A stretch of DNA of 64,000 nucleotides from Camarhynchus parvulus. Lineage: Eukaryota; Chordata; Aves; Passeriformes; Thraupidae. The notes below the pieces were generated by a model, which searched no databases, was not told the DNA's origin, and saw only the letters and a list, made by a program, of their open reading frames with translations. The stretch is from positions 50,773,493-50,837,492 of the forward strand of contig NC_044573.1 of NCBI RefSeq assembly GCF_901933205.1, read 5' to 3'. Positions 10,490 through 24,189 of this stretch are shown piece by piece. Position numbers and translations under genes: made by a program. How positions within the stretch are numbered: the first letter of the stretch is position 1; every line of letters begins with the position of its first letter.

Positions 10490-11172
10490 CACTAAAGACT
10501 GAAACTGGAAGACTGATACAAAGATTCGGTGTGGGCATATTGTGTTGAATCTGGATCGTCATGCCCTGGCAGCCAGGAGGGCTAAGTGTGTCCTGGGGGT
10601 CATCAGGCACAGCATAGCCAGTTGGGCAAGGGAGGTGATTGTCCCACTGCTCCGAGCTGGGGCGGGCTCACCTCGAGTGCTAGGGGCAATTTTGGGCACC
10701 ACAATATTAAAAAAAGACATTAAACTATTAAAGAGTGTCCGAAGGAGGGCCCAGGAGATGGTGAATGGCCCTGAGAGGAAGCCATATGAGGAGTAGCTGA
10801 GGTCACTTGATTTGAGGAGACTTAGGGGAAACCTCGTGGCAGTCTACAGCTTCCTTCTGAGGAAAAAAGGTGGGGCAGACATTGATCTCTTCACTCTTGT
10901 GACCAGTGATAGGACTCAAGGCAACAGCATGAAGCTGAGTCAGAGGAGGTTTAGGTTGGATATTAGGAAAAGGTTCTTCATGGAGAGGGTGGTTGGGCCC
11001 TGGAACAGGCTCCCCAGGGAAGTGATCAGGTTCCAAGCCTGTAAGAGTTCAAGGAGTGTTTGGACAATGTCTTGGGCACGTGGTGTGACTGTTGGATGTC
11101 CTGTGCAGGGCCAGGAGTTGGACTCAATGATCCTAATGGGTCCCTTTCAACTCAGAAAACTCTATGATAATG
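10490..11172 (+). mobile_element. CR1 LINE, 5'-truncated 3' end (CR1 A)
   Basis: The sequence is the distal part of CR1 ORF2 plus the 3' tail. From 10542 one frame reads through the recognisable ORF2 C-terminal region: a REVIVPL segment near 10635, KKDIKLLK near 10714, and later [18 protein letters not shown] and WNRLPREV in 10905-11025. The frame is broken by one in-frame TAG at 10794-10796 and by loss of part of the middle. The end carries the typical bird CR1 3' sequence: GGACTCAATGATCCT near 11120, then CTATGAT. Alignment to CR1 is clear from about 10555; the first 60 bases after the left repeat are unassigned. It is a dead copy on the plus strand, 129 bases beyond solo LTR 1. Confidence 0.96.
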
Positions 11173-12436
11173 TCTCCAAAACTGGGACAGATTTCTGTAT
11201 TTTTACTAGCAAACACATGAATAAGGACTGCCTATCTGATTGACAAAAATTGCTGTGCTAAGGCATACGATGCTGCTTTTTGAGAAGTCATTTCTATTGA
11301 GCTATTGTATGAAGTCACAGTCAATATTTCAGTATGGATTTGTATCCTGAAATTAAATATTCACAGGATATGAGAATGATCCATCTGTGCAATTGCTATT
11401 TCTTAAAAAGGAAATTTTGGGAATTTCCTCAAGGAGTTTAAAGCAATTCATAGTAGTATAGAAATGCAGTTTTTTCCTACCTTTTCAACAGAAATGAATA
11501 AAAAACTGATATTTTCACCTACTTACTATACCATAACCTCCAGCAAGTATTCATCTGCTCAAATAATTCTGTTGAGAATTCACATGTTGAAGTCTTCAAA
11601 TATGTTTAAAAGTGCTTGTTAATTTTAAGTTTGTCACCATCAACTCCAGCATTTACATGAGTAACAGAAGTTTATCTTAAAGATTATTTATATTTGGCTT
11701 TTTAGTTAACTTTGGTTTCTATTACTTAAATAAGGAACAACCTCAATATCTCCCCAGAGATATTAATGACAGAGAAAATAGATGGAACTGAGCCAAGTTA
11801 CCATAGCAAGACAATTCCTATTTAGAATAACTATGATTCCAACAATAGCTATTAAATATTTTGTTTGTTTCTTATTTGAATGGCTGGTTTCAGCTTCTAG
11901 GTACTGACTCTGGATATAAGAAAAGCAAATGCCTTCACCTGTTAAGGAACCTGATAATCACCAATGGTTTTTCCCACTGAAATACAACTACACTGTAATC
12001 AGCTGACATCTCCATCTTCTTATTACAAGCACTGAAGCCCACTTTGCAAAAGCATGAAGAATATCACCATTCACAGGGGGGTTTTTGTGGCACTTTGCTG
12101 AGTTCTTTGCAATGGTTCCGTATTGCAGCATTATTTCAAGAAGTGGGAACACAGGAATTGTGAATGGCATTCCAATATTAAAACCTCTCTAAATCTTACA
12201 AGAAAAATTTCAGTGTCTTGCTTCTGCTCTTCCCATTAGTCTTTTTGCCACAGCATCTCACTGACAAGAGACATTAAGTCGTTTGTCCACTGTGGCTCTT
12301 ATTTCCTCTCTGGAATCTTGACTTTTACTAGACAGCTCTGTCTTCTGTATAAATTTCCTGCATCACTTACTACAAGACATTTGACTTCTTATTTGATTCT
12401 GTTGAATCTGGCTGTGCGTAAATGGTCCCTTTTTAC
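11173..12436. other. Unannotated AT-rich DNA
   Basis: Begins with the right copy of the 12-bp direct repeat (11166-11177). Otherwise no feature is supported. Confidence 0.6.
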
Positions 12437-12700
12437 TCAGAAATCATTCATCGGCTCTATTTCTGCATCTTCATCTTTATTACTAATTGCTCCAATCTGT
12501 TCAACATCCATCAGTTTTATCCATGATTTCTGGTTTTTTTTCTGAACCATTTCTAGGTATGCTGCATAAGGGTTGGATGTTAAATAACCTAATATTTGTG
12601 GAGCTCCACTGGAAAATGTAGTGTCTACTCCCCATTGACACATACTCTTTTGAGATCCATCCATTGGATTTTCCAATGTGATCTGTTGATACTGTGTAGT
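12437..12700 (-). other. Protein-like open frame of unknown origin
   Basis: The minus strand is open for about 90 codons and ends at TGA by 12437. The frame starts at a stop, not a clear ATG; the first ATG-methionine lies in PMDGSQKSM near 12660. The C-terminal part (SNKDEDAEIEPMNDF) is acidic and looks natural. No family is recognised, there is no good splice acceptor, and the sequence upstream on the same strand does not continue as coding. It may be chance or a small pseudogene fragment. Confidence 0.15.
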
Positions 12701-13836
12701 GTTAATCAGAGTTCTGGGTCACACTCTATCCTGTGCCTATCATGGCCAAAATATAAAATATCTGCACTTTTACTTTTCCTAGACAATTTTTTTTATTCAT
12801 CAAACACTAGAATCAGGTTTATTTGACTAGATCTAAGTTATATAAAATTATTTTGGCTAGCATTAACTGTATTCCTATCACTGAATTTCTTATCAGTGAA
12901 TTTTATACCAGCATTTCCACTATTGCTTAGGACTGATATAAGGCTTACCAGCTACTGACTATGGCAGATTAACAATTCTTCAAGCTGCTGGAATTTTCTT
13001 GTTTGGAGATTTATTAAAATGAACATCAGAGAAGCAGACATTTCCTCAGCCAATTTTTAAGGACTCTTGAATATTATCTTAATTGAATATATTTATTCAT
13101 GGTAGATGATGCTTGAAGTTTAGCAGCATGAAGTGCTGTGATTTTCCATCACTTTTATATCCTAAAATGTAAAATATGCTCTCATTTTTTTTTCTGAGAA
13201 ATGAAGTCACTACCTCACAGGGAGACAACATAAAGGCATCAGGTCCTCACAGCAGGAACCAGGCTCTGTTGCTGCCACAAAGATGAGAATTTAACTTGAC
13301 TGGACTAGGACAGCAGTTTTAAGTTACTGTGAAAGGATCTCTGGAAACAACAAGAAGTCTCAGGTTTTTAGCAGTATCTTGTTCAGTATTACCATTTTCC
13401 TGAGTTTGGAACCATAACCTCACCCCTTTCCTCACTAAGCTCTTTGTGAATTGATAATAGACAGTCCCTCACATTTTGCTATCACTGCAGAGCTAGTTTA
13501 TCCTTCATTTTTTGTGTTTCATTTTCTTGGTTGCTATACTAAGCAGGAATACTTATAACAAATACGCTCTCTTTTTCATTTATTGAACAACTCCTAGTAA
13601 GGATTTTGTCATACCTAGCTTGCAATGAATATTGCTTTAAGATGGTTATCTCAGTCAAAGAATTATTCTGGGATCCTTACATTTCCTTAGTAGTTTTCAA
13701 AATTTCATCCTTTCTAATTATTATTTTGCTGGCTATTTTCTGTTCTCGTCTATGTTTCTCATCTGTATAATAAATATATGTATAGATAAAATCATATTTA
13801 TGTACTATCTACTATCTTAGGTCTGTGAAATATTAT
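12701..13836. other. Unannotated AT-rich DNA
   Basis: Nothing recognised. Confidence 0.6.
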
Positions 13837-13855
13837 ATAGATAGATAGATAGATA
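13837..13855. repeat. (ATAG)n microsatellite
   Basis: About five tandem ATAG units, flanked by TA-rich sequence. Probably length-polymorphic. Confidence 0.85.
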
Positions 13856-14269
13856 CAGATATATTCTATTTCTGTCTCCTGTCTTGCCTTGTTTTGCTAA
13901 TGATCTTTTACAAAACATTGTTCTTCATGATTATGGAACCATACTTTTTTGTGTGCTAACTCATCCTTTTCAAAAACTCCCTATATTAATCCATATTTCT
14001 CTCAGTCTATCACCTTTGCTTCCTCACAGACAATTCCTATCATACTTCTCATAGTCTTTTTAAAAAAATCTATTTATAGTGTCTGACAGAAGATCTTGAC
14101 TGCTGAAAGGTGATCATATCAAAACACTAGTACTACTAATAATACAAACTATCTTCTTTCCTCTGGAGTGCAGTTCCCAAGAGCACTTCAAGTGTTATTT
14201 CTGATGGAAACCCCCAAAACCTAGTTTGAGGGAAAGATGCTTTCCTGGTTTTGTACATTTGTGTGTAAA
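13856..14269. other. Unannotated DNA
   Basis: Nothing recognised. Confidence 0.55.
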
Positions 14270-14298
14270 ATAATAAATAAATAAACAAACAAATAAAT
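14270..14298. repeat. (AAAT/AAAC)n microsatellite
   Basis: Tandem AATA, AAAC and AAAT tetranucleotides in an impure array. Confidence 0.8.
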
Positions 14299-17200
14299 AG
14301 TTATTTTGGACTGGGAACCACAATCCAAAGACTATTTCTGCTTTATGACACCAGGTAGGCTCTGATGAAGTATTTGCACTCTGGCTTCTCTGTTACATAG
14401 TGCATCAAATGATAAAGGCATAAGTGCAAGGGGTCAACAACTCCAGTTTTGCAAAAAAACCTAAATTCTTGAATTCTTCCAAGTTTTAGCAAATTGGAGA
14501 AGGTAAATAACATGGAAAATAGTAAAAAGTGGCACTAGCTGGATTTAATATTAAAATATATGGGTTTGGAAAACTAAGCAGTTTTATCCTTTTTATCAAT
14601 GTATTGCCACCTGAGAAAAATATTTACATGGAATGTCCTCTCTTTGAGAGGCTGATTTCAACGATGGAAATGAGTTTAGCTTTTGAGAAGTATTGTGCTG
14701 TTGAGTAATTTGTTTACGTTTTCTTTAAGTAATAAAGAAATCCATTTTACATCGGTTTGTGCAAATATATTTAGAATAGAGTGTATAACCTTTATGGCTA
14801 TTTAGGAAAATGTAATCAAGTTGTTACATTCAGATAATTTTCCGTACTGAATTGATAGATCAGTAGATAAAGCTTCAATTACAGTCACAGAATTGTAATT
14901 TTAATTGGGAAATCACATAGGCAGTGTTCACTATGACCAGAAAAAATTAGACTAATGAAAGCAACAACTAAGCCATTTTTTGAGATTATGCATTGGTATT
15001 AGTTAAAGAAAGCAGCTTTTTCATTATAGCTGTTAAAATGTCTTTCAGGGGCTGCATTTTAAAGACTGCCTTTTGATGGTCTGGGAAATATAAACTAGAG
15101 GCAGGAAGCTGATATTTGGACCACATTCTGGGTTTTATCTATTATTTCACATGGGAATTTTAGTACTTTCAGCTAGTGAGAATGACTGCTTGAGTTAGAT
15201 GCTTTACAAATTCAGGAGAGCAGGACCTTAATGCCTTACTTCAATAATAAATGTTTGAACACTATAGAGGTAAAAAACATGGTTTGGGTTTTCCAGATAT
15301 ATCCAAGGATTCTGTAACCCAACTTCCATAAAGTTTGGCGCCCCACAGGCACCTTTGAAGAATGTCCAGCATTGTAGTAGTGTTATGTCTTTTAGAACTT
15401 TTAAGAGAAAGTGAGACACACTAAGACAGGCAAGATCCTCTTTTGGCATATGAACTGGTTACCTGTGCTTACAGGTTTAGCACAGCCCAACTGCATCAAG
15501 ACTCTTTACAGCCTTTAAGAGATCACTTTTGTATTTTTAGCACCTACAGTCAAAAAATTTAAGCTTGGGAAACTGTAAACCTTGGCAACTTGATCTAAAA
15601 TTATTTAAGACATAGGTGACTTTGGTGACCTCATTCAATGTATTGCCTCAGGAGAAATTGCACTGTCTTTAGTGAAACAGTTATAGACATGCATTCCAAA
15701 TTGTATAATACTGATATAAGTAAAATCATACTCTTGGCATCTGGGAGGATAAATGAAAATAAGATGACATTTAGAGACGTATGGTATTTCCATTTGGAAA
15801 CCTTTATGCTTTGGGAATATTTTGATGTAAGAAAAAATCTGAAATACAAACAGAAGATGAATTAAAGATGGAAAATGCATCTTAAAATTGAGACACCAGA
15901 TGAGATTTTTTCCCTACCAAGGAGGTAAGGAACCCTGAACAGTACCTCCCTGTTGATACCATGTTAGCTTCATGGTCAATGATATAAATTGAGCTGCGTG
16001 GTCAGCTGCTTACTTTTTCTTGCTCAGATTGGGGCTGTATCTGGCTTTCTGAATAGAAGGAAAATAAGGTTGTGATCCACAGAGCACCTAGTTTCTCTTT
16101 GTACATTTTCAACACTGCAATCAATAGTTGCTACAGACCTGTGTGTATCTGCTCTTTAACATGCAAAGAATGTCAGCAACATAATGATACTTGTAGCAAT
16201 AAAGTTGTTTAATACTAAAAAGTTCCTGGGAAGGAGATTCCATTTTCATATAAAAACACTACTAGATGGATGTTCAGGAGATACAGAGAGGTAAGAGGCA
16301 GGTTTTCCATACCAAAAATGTGAAGAATGCATTCCTCATTTTTTTTTGCAGTAAGGGAAAGAAGGTTCTGCTTTTATGAGTGTCTGTGAAGGCAGCTTCT
16401 TTCTGCATGTTTCTCAATCCAGTTCTGGCTACTTATCATTTTATGACAACACACATAATGGACCTTCTAAGCTTATAATTTCCCTTTTTACTTTTCTATT
16501 TTCTGCATTCTGGAGTTCATGAAGCTCCTCTTGAACTCCGAATATTTGTACTTTTCAATTGTTCTCATATTCTCCTCAGCCTAACTGTTCTAACTCTGTT
16601 CCCTCTGATATTACAGAATTGCTATGAGCAAGACTTTGACATAGTAATTCTTCCCTTTACACTACTTATTGTGTAAACAGAAAACAAGAATTCTAGGAAA
16701 AGAAAGTATGATTTATGCTTTAGACACCTAAAACTGCCTACAGGAAATTAATTTATCCCCATCTACATGAGAATGTCCTAATATAGTGTTAGATAAGTCA
16801 GCTAGAGCTTGCAAATGATTGTATTATTTTTAGTCTCCACAAAAAATTCATATCTGTTTTTCAGAAACACCATGTCCCTACATCTGTTATTCAATTGCAC
16901 ACAATTTGGCTTTGGGTAAATAATGCTGTGATGCAATAGGTTGTGAAACAAATCAGGCCATCTTCAGTTAGGGAATTCAAAATAACAACAATCTTTAAAA
17001 AAAAAATACATGGATCTTACCTCCTTGTCTATGAAAAGTGAATAACTATATTTCATGTCGCAAAAATACCAAGAAGATTAATAAATTATTCCTTTGATAC
17101 ATTCAAACACTGTAGCAGTGTCACCGAAAAACTCATCAGAATATTAATAATTCTGTATTCAGAGACTCAATTAAATCATGTGCAGTAAATAAAGCCTGGC

Positions 17201-19693
17201 GCTGAGCCCTGAACAAAGGGAGGGGAATGAGACCCTGAGCTGTTTCTCATATGCTGTTTCCCAAAGCATGAGCTTTCCCAAGCAATAAAAATTCTGAGAC
17301 AGTCAGAAATAGTACAGTGTTTAATGAACAAATGATATATGCCCTGCATTATTATCAGCATTAATTCTGACATTTCCTAAGTTTAGACTTCTTGGCTTTT
17401 AACCCCTGTCTTCTCTAACGTATTTTTGGATGCATTCTAGCAAAAGTAATCCTAAATGCTTTAGTCAGTGTAGTCCTACTGTAGTCCTACCAGGCTGCAC
17501 AAAAACACTGAGACAATGACTGTCCTTAAGATATTTTCTGTATAAATAGGTGCAGTTTTTTGAGAGTGCTTTACATTTTTAGGGTTTTTTAATAAGAACA
17601 ATGTTTTGGTTTTTTTTCTTTTTCCATGTGCTAAGGCTTTCAAAGTGGCATAGAGTTAAGGGCAGCCAAGTGTCTCCAGAAAAACAGCTTTCTAAAGGAT
17701 TGGCTTACAGTGGGGTTCTCAGCCAGAGGTCAGGGTGTTACAGCCGCTCTGCCCTGATCATGTTGCTGAAAGGGAAATGAGTCTCCTCTAAATCCTAGAT
17801 AGACAGGGCAGGCTCCTGGCAGTGGAAGAGAAGGTTCTGGCATAAAAAAGATTTGATTTTCTGAGCTATAAACAATTGAATCTCACATGTTTTAGTGCAG
17901 ACATTTGAATATTTCTGGAGAAATATTTTCTGTAGGATTCACAAATTCCAGCTAGCTTTTGCAGACAGCCCTTAGCCGAATATTTTGTGCACACAAACTG
18001 AGCAGTCTCATTCTTGCTGATTGATTTTCAAATTGATATTGACTTTCCAATTCACATTCCCCTCACTGAGTACCTTCCATTCATCCACCTATCGTATTTC
18101 TAGCATGCTCATCACTGTAGCCTGTCAAGGCCTTACATAAATCATCTGAGGCATAATCATAAGGCAGATACCTATGCAAACAATCATTCTGTTTGCCAGT
18201 CCCTATAATCTAGTAAGTTTCAAAAGCACAAAGAACTGTAATCCCTTCCTTTCTCTTGGCACTTTGTTATACAATCTATTCATCTTGATCTATTTACCTA
18301 TTTTAACCTTCCTGTTTTCTTTACTGGGAATAAAAATCATACTTTAGCTGAAACAGAGCTGATGGGCATTATAACAGTCATCATGAAATCCAAAGCAAAA
18401 CATCATGTGTTACAATACTGAAATGCAGACCTATGTTTAGAACAGTGCATCTTCCCTGAATTTATGTAAATCAGCTTAAAATATGCTTCTGAAAAAAAAA
18501 TAAAACAGGAAAACAACTTACACTACTGTTCCAGACTTTCAGTTGATAATTTTTCCTGTAAGAATTAATTAAACTTGCAATTTTAAAAAATGCCATGTTA
18601 TTGCAGTATTTGTGATAAATTGCTACAAATTCAATTTCAAGAAGAAAACATAGGAGATACAAGAAAAACATGTAAGATTTTGAATTATGGTGTATCTCTT
18701 ACATTCAAATGACATTAAAAAATGGAATTATGCATTTCCTGGTGTGGAAGAATTTTCCTGAGCATTTTTCTGTTTATAAATTTAAGATTTAATAAATAAA
18801 AACATTTATTTGGAAAATAAAAAGTGCTAGTTGAGAAGAAAATCTTTGTTCTCAATATGATAGGTAACCATGAATATTTGGTATTTTTCTGTTTCTTTCA
18901 ACAAATAAGTATTACAATTTAATGCAAATATTTCTCTTACAATGCCCTTCCAATGCACTTCTTTCTTTTGGAGAAAAAAAAAAGTGTTTTTCAATTATTA
19001 ATTTTATCCATTTTTGACAGTATATTTACACCAAATTTTTGAAATTTAAAATTTCAATTATTATGTATTTTAAATTATTTTCCTGAGCCAGTAGGCAGTC
19101 ATGAGTATTTTCTACTACAAAGAATTTAAAAAACATTTCAGAAAACTCAGTGCATTTTTTCGAAACAGTGACAAGGACCACTTGTAAAAAAGAAAGTGTG
19201 TTGATTTTAACTTTACCATTTAAAATTCTGCTATGTTCTCTCATCTTTATAAAAGGAGCACATCTTGTGATAATGTAATTGAAAGTAAATTTAATAATCA
19301 CCTAAGTTTGGGGGGAAAAAGGTAGTAAGAAAGAAAAGAAAGAAGAGAAAACACATCATATCAACATAATTATTTTCATTGCTAAATTTACTAACAAGAA
19401 GTAACCAAAATATCTACAGATGTCCTGAAATTTCTTATTTGGTCAGAACATTAAAGCCAAAAAAAATCCCTTCATTTTTTAATTGTTTGTCAAGTCTGTA
19501 GTGAAAGGCGGCGGCTTTTTTACCATCAAATAACTTTTCTGTTACCCAGTAGTAGAACACTTGAAGCAATATTAAAAATTTTCTTTTCCATCACAGACAG
19601 AAATACCTAGTCTGATATGTATTTTTTGCATGGGTCCTAGCAATACAGTAAAAAGCCATTGTTTAATTAATTACCAACTGTTACAGCAACAAA
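14299..19693. other. Unannotated AT-rich DNA
   Basis: About 5.4 kb with no gene, RNA or repeat family supported. Open frames are at most 91 codons (19026-19301, minus) and featureless. An 11-base exact tandem duplication (TGTAGTCCTAC twice) is at 17469-17490. Confidence 0.65.
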
Positions 19694-19975
19694 ATGATCA
19701 CAGTATCTCTCTTGCTTTGCCTTCCACCAAACTCTAAAAGTAGGCTGGGTCATTCTTCTGCCTCTCAGAGGGACTGGGGGGGGTGGGAAAGTGACTGCCC
19801 CTGTAGAAGAGAAGGTCTGGCACACGACAGAGAGAGACTGCCCTATGAAGGGTCAGCCTCTGGTGTCTTGGGAATCACCCCAGGCTGCTTTAATCTGCCA
19901 AATGCCAGCACCAGCAGGAGTCAATGGGAAGGGAAACCTGCCCTGTCTGGCATATCTGCTGTTTTTCACTTAATT
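19694..19975. other. GC-raised segment with an eight-G run
   Basis: Noticeably richer in G and C than its surroundings, with a run of eight G near 19777. A 121-codon plus-strand frame (19694-20059) crosses it, but a second frame is open too and no motif is recognised. Unclassified. Confidence 0.4.
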
Positions 19976-20345
19976 TATGTAACAGAAAAAACCCTGACTT
20001 GGCTTTTCATCCTGAAGTGGAAAACTTCCATTTTCCCTTATGTTTCTGATAAGCTTTAACCCAAAGAACTGGGCTAATCTTAGAAAGGAACTGTTGGTCC
20101 AGGAACTGAAGGATGAAAGTTCAGACATTTTTTCTTAGAGCTGTTTCATCTAGGAAAGCTCAAACTTGCCCCTGCTCAGCAACCTGATCTTCTTATTCCA
20201 GATTTTAGGTATATAATTTCTCTTGTACTTTTTTAAAGGAGTTATATAATTCTTCACCAGGGTCTTGGGTCCTCTCTCAAGTTGGATACCTTTATCCTTG
20301 AGCAGACCACAGTTGTACAGACTAGCTATGTCAAAAACCAGTGAT

Positions 20346-20476
20346 GGATAAAGTGTTCTTATAACACTTTATTTATTTATTGTTTATTAGTTTCTAGTAA
20401 ATAAATGTTTATTAAAATGTTTATTTTTAATAAATAATATTTATTCATTTATTTCTAATAAAAATATTTATTCAAC
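20346..20476. repeat. AT-only low-complexity tract (TTTA-derived)
   Basis: Degenerate TTTATT/AATAAA words fill the segment almost without G or C. It includes the perfect inverted repeat AATAAATA-A-TATTTATT at 20429-20445. It looks like a decayed TTTA microsatellite. Such tracts unpair easily, but a matrix-attachment role is speculative. The many AATAAA hexamers here should not be read as gene ends. Confidence 0.7.
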
Positions 20477-23455
20477 TACAGTCAGTCCTACCTGACCACC
20501 CAGTGGGACTTCTCTGAGGATGTACTCAGGGCTCTGCAAGATCAGGACTCACACCTTCATTAAATGAGTGAAATTGTTCTCCTGATGACACAGGACATTT
20601 TTTTGATAATGTTTTGTTAGTTCAAGTTCAGGTATTTTTATTTCTCTCTTCGTGCATTTTTAATATTTGTCACTTTCATTCCAGTTGAAGGACACTTCTT
20701 CAATGATGTTGCTAAACTTGTTAGGTAGGTGCATTTTTGATATGTGGTATTCTTGTGTAAAGTAAATTTATCTATATTCAATGTGAATTTCTGACATGCA
20801 GCATCAGAGACACTGACAAATGATTGATTAGATCTGACAGAGGAAAATGAAGTATACTTGACATAAAGCATCTATACTGCACTGTCAATACTTTGCTGTG
20901 CAGCTTGGAAGATAATTTATCTATTTTCAACCTTCTTCATTTATTTCCCATTTACAATGATAAATAAACTTCAAATGTTTCTCTTTGTTTTGCTTCACCT
21001 TTTTCTGCTCCTACTGTTGCTGCCCTACCATGCTCTGTACTGAGGTTTGAAATATAAGCTCAGGAACACTCAGAATTTACTAACCCTGCCCAAAATTTAT
21101 TCCCTTACAGAGTGAGAAATTGAAAATATTTAGTTAAGCTCCAAAATACTCAACATTTCATGAAGAAAGGTGAAAAAAGTCTAGCTGAAAAAAAATTTAC
21201 AATATTTGCAAGTATCCTATTTAAAGGAGCAAAAATCTTTGTATTGTGTGCATTGATAGATTAACTTTGTATCAGACACTGCCCAATATTACTCCTATGG
21301 AAATAAACTCCTCAAAACAATACATTTGCTTAGAATTACATCCAATATTAATAGGCAACGAGTGTGTGGGCACTAGGAACTTAAAGTACCTTGTATTTCT
21401 CTGTGAATTTCCTGAGTTTATTGCAGTAACAGTACCTCACACCTTGTTTTATTGGCAAGTTCTGTTGCAGAGCATAATTAAATCAATAAGTATATGGGCA
21501 TGACACAATGTTCTGGTAAGTTTCAAGCTGAGAAAATGTAAATTGACTACAAGCTATTTGGAGAAAAAGAGAAAACTTTTCTCAAGGACACAACTCATAG
21601 CCTAAAAAGCTATCACCAAGTTTATCTTAGGTATGGATGGCTGCATCTGTAATGGTTAACTACCTTCAAAAAAGACCCTAAGGTCTAGATGTCTCTCTTT
21701 AAATATTTAGAACAGAGCCATTCCTATTTTTGCATCAAAATAAATAGGTTTAATTTTTTTTAATTGTAGAGAGAGTTCAAATGTAAGGCTTTTTTCCCCT
21801 TCACTTTTTTTTTGGTTCTTTGTTTTTCTTTTCTTTTTAAATACATATAATCTTTCATGAGACATTTCTTGGTCATGATACAGCAAGATTTAGATGCAGA
21901 ACTGCCACTAAGCTAGTGGGAATTGCCAATTAAATCTAAGGCACAATATTGAGACTCTATGTATCTAAGCACAGCTTCAAGTGTTTCCATATGGTGGAAA
22001 AACCTCCCTGAACCTGAGTGATATTTAAATTTGTACAATATAGCACTAGAAAATACAGATAAAACTTTGTTGCTTTATTTAGAGCATCATTATCCCCAGC
22101 AGGATAACTGCCTGCTCTCCTGGGACCAGAGTTTAAGATCAAGTCTGAGCATTCAGCTTTCCTAGGTAAATGGAGCTCATGTATAATTGATGTTGATAGC
22201 GTGAAATGAAGCACTCATTGTCTCTTTTTTTACTACCTGACTTCAGAATCACACTGACTGCAAACAATGAAAAAAATCAAGTAACCAACTCCCCTAGATT
22301 GATTAATTTCTTCAGAGGATGTGAATGGAAAGTAAAGGCACTTCCAGGAGCATCAACAAACCTAATACAGGTTGGCACAAATTGGAAATAGTAATTTGAC
22401 AAAATGAAGACTTTTTCACTGTGAAAGCAAAAATTCCCATGTATCCATCCAGAGAATTAGTCTCAAGAAATTCAACAGCAAGTTCGGTAGGCTCCTTCTG
22501 TAACAAAATTACTGAAATTTACAGTTGACTTGGATTTCTTTGAGAACCAAAAAATGCTTACATTCTTTCTTGTTGGTTAAATATCCCAGGACATCAGGTA
22601 AAGTGGCTGATAGACCTAAAGAGAAGTCATTTTGCATTAATTCCTATTATTCACATATTTTTAAAATTGTCAGAAAGTTTCATTTGACAGTTTTAAAAAG
22701 GAATTATGATTTTCCATTTTTTGAAACAATTTTTGCATGAAAACTGTGGTATAAACATTCATAAAACATGGTAGGAAATAAAATGTTTCAGAATTATTTA
22801 AATTCTAACCAAAAAAATCTTTTTTACTTTCTGTTACACCTCAGTTAGAAAATGTTCCAATTCCCTTCTCCTTTTGCTGGGTGAAAAGTTGTGTCCTTGC
22901 AATTCTATTTTCAGTGACAGCCACTGAATAGAAACTAAAAGCATTCTCAGAAAAATACTACATTACTTTCAGATCAGCATTTCCAGTCCCTGTAAATGGT
23001 AAAAGCATAAATATACATTATTAGCTGCAATCTAACTACAATACAATATGAAACTGTGCCAAGTCCAAGAGGACAATAAGGATGACGATTTTTTTGACAT
23101 ATCACAGAGAAAAATGAAATTGAGAAACCCTCTTCAGGTTTCCATGTAAAAAGAATCATTAAATAGAAAATCATTAAGGAAGTTTCTTCCCCCAGCCATT
23201 CCTACTTGAATACTAAAAGAACATTTTCTTGTACATCTCTACATACTTCATGCATAGTGTACCAGTGTGGGAAGTAAATCTTACATCTTCTTGCGCTGCA
23301 GAGAATTCCTGTTAATTACACTCAGTTCAAGTGTTAATTGAAGTACTTTAGTGCTTCATTTGTACTCTAGAGTCTCTGACTACATCCATTTGAACTCCCT
23401 GTCTATTTGAGAGGAAGCATTGAAGACTTCAATGAAAACTAGAAGTCTAGAGGTA
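20477..23455. other. Unannotated AT-rich DNA
   Basis: About 3 kb with nothing recognisable; short chance open frames only. Confidence 0.65.
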
Positions 23456-23545
23456 AGACTAGAAACAAGTAGGAAAGAAAAAGAAAAGATAAGGAGGAGG
23501 GAAAAGGCAAAAGAAAGACTAAAAAAAATTTGGAAAAAAAGCACC
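23456..23545. repeat. A/G-rich polypurine tract
   Basis: Nearly uninterrupted purines on the plus strand (AAGAAAAG, GGAGGAGGG and similar words). Simple low-complexity sequence. Confidence 0.7.
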
Positions 23546-24189
23546 CTGGTCTCTTTAGTTTTTGAAAGCTTTGGAATCCCTCAGTCACTAGAAAGTTAAG
23601 CTTCAAACACTGATCATTAAATACCAAAGCAGCAAAGTTACCACTCAAGATACCACAACAAAATTATTGTATTCTCAGCCATAATGAATAGTGCTTTTAA
23701 TTAAACTAAAAGGAATGGAAAAAATGTACAATGTTTTGAGAAAACTTCTTCAAATTGCCTCTTCTTCTAGTTATACCAGTAGATTTAATAAATAATAGAA
23801 AATTACCTCCACTTTTTATGTGCCTGCTCTTAGACTACCACAGCTACAACCACACTGTTACTACTGAAGGATAGCAGTAAGAAATGTGAGCCAAGACTCC
23901 CTATAATTCCAGTGGTACCACTTATAAGAAGCACAAGATATTAAAAAATGCAACTATATCAGAAGTTCAGAAAATCAGTTTTATTTAAATGTAAATTAAA
24001 AAACTCTTTTTTCCTCCAATCTAACAGAATTGCATAGTCCACTGATTTTAATTAAGATGGGAAAACTGTTTTGATAAAGGAAGAAATGACCCCAACATGT
24101 GCCCAAAACTTCAAATGAAACTACATATGAAGAGACTAGAAGAGAAAAATTATAGCTAAAGTTAACTTTTCCTCTACGCTGTTTTTATA
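23546..24189. other. Unannotated AT-rich DNA
   Basis: Nothing recognised. Confidence 0.55.

Noticed and set aside
10812..11243. 143-codon frame as an independent host gene
   Set aside because: It is the degraded C-terminal part of CR1 ORF2 in the same frame as the stretch before TAG 10794.
20497..20515. Third CTCF-like site (GACCACCCAGTGGG)
   Set aside because: It misses the conserved central A and the C after GTGG; clearly weaker than the two listed sites.
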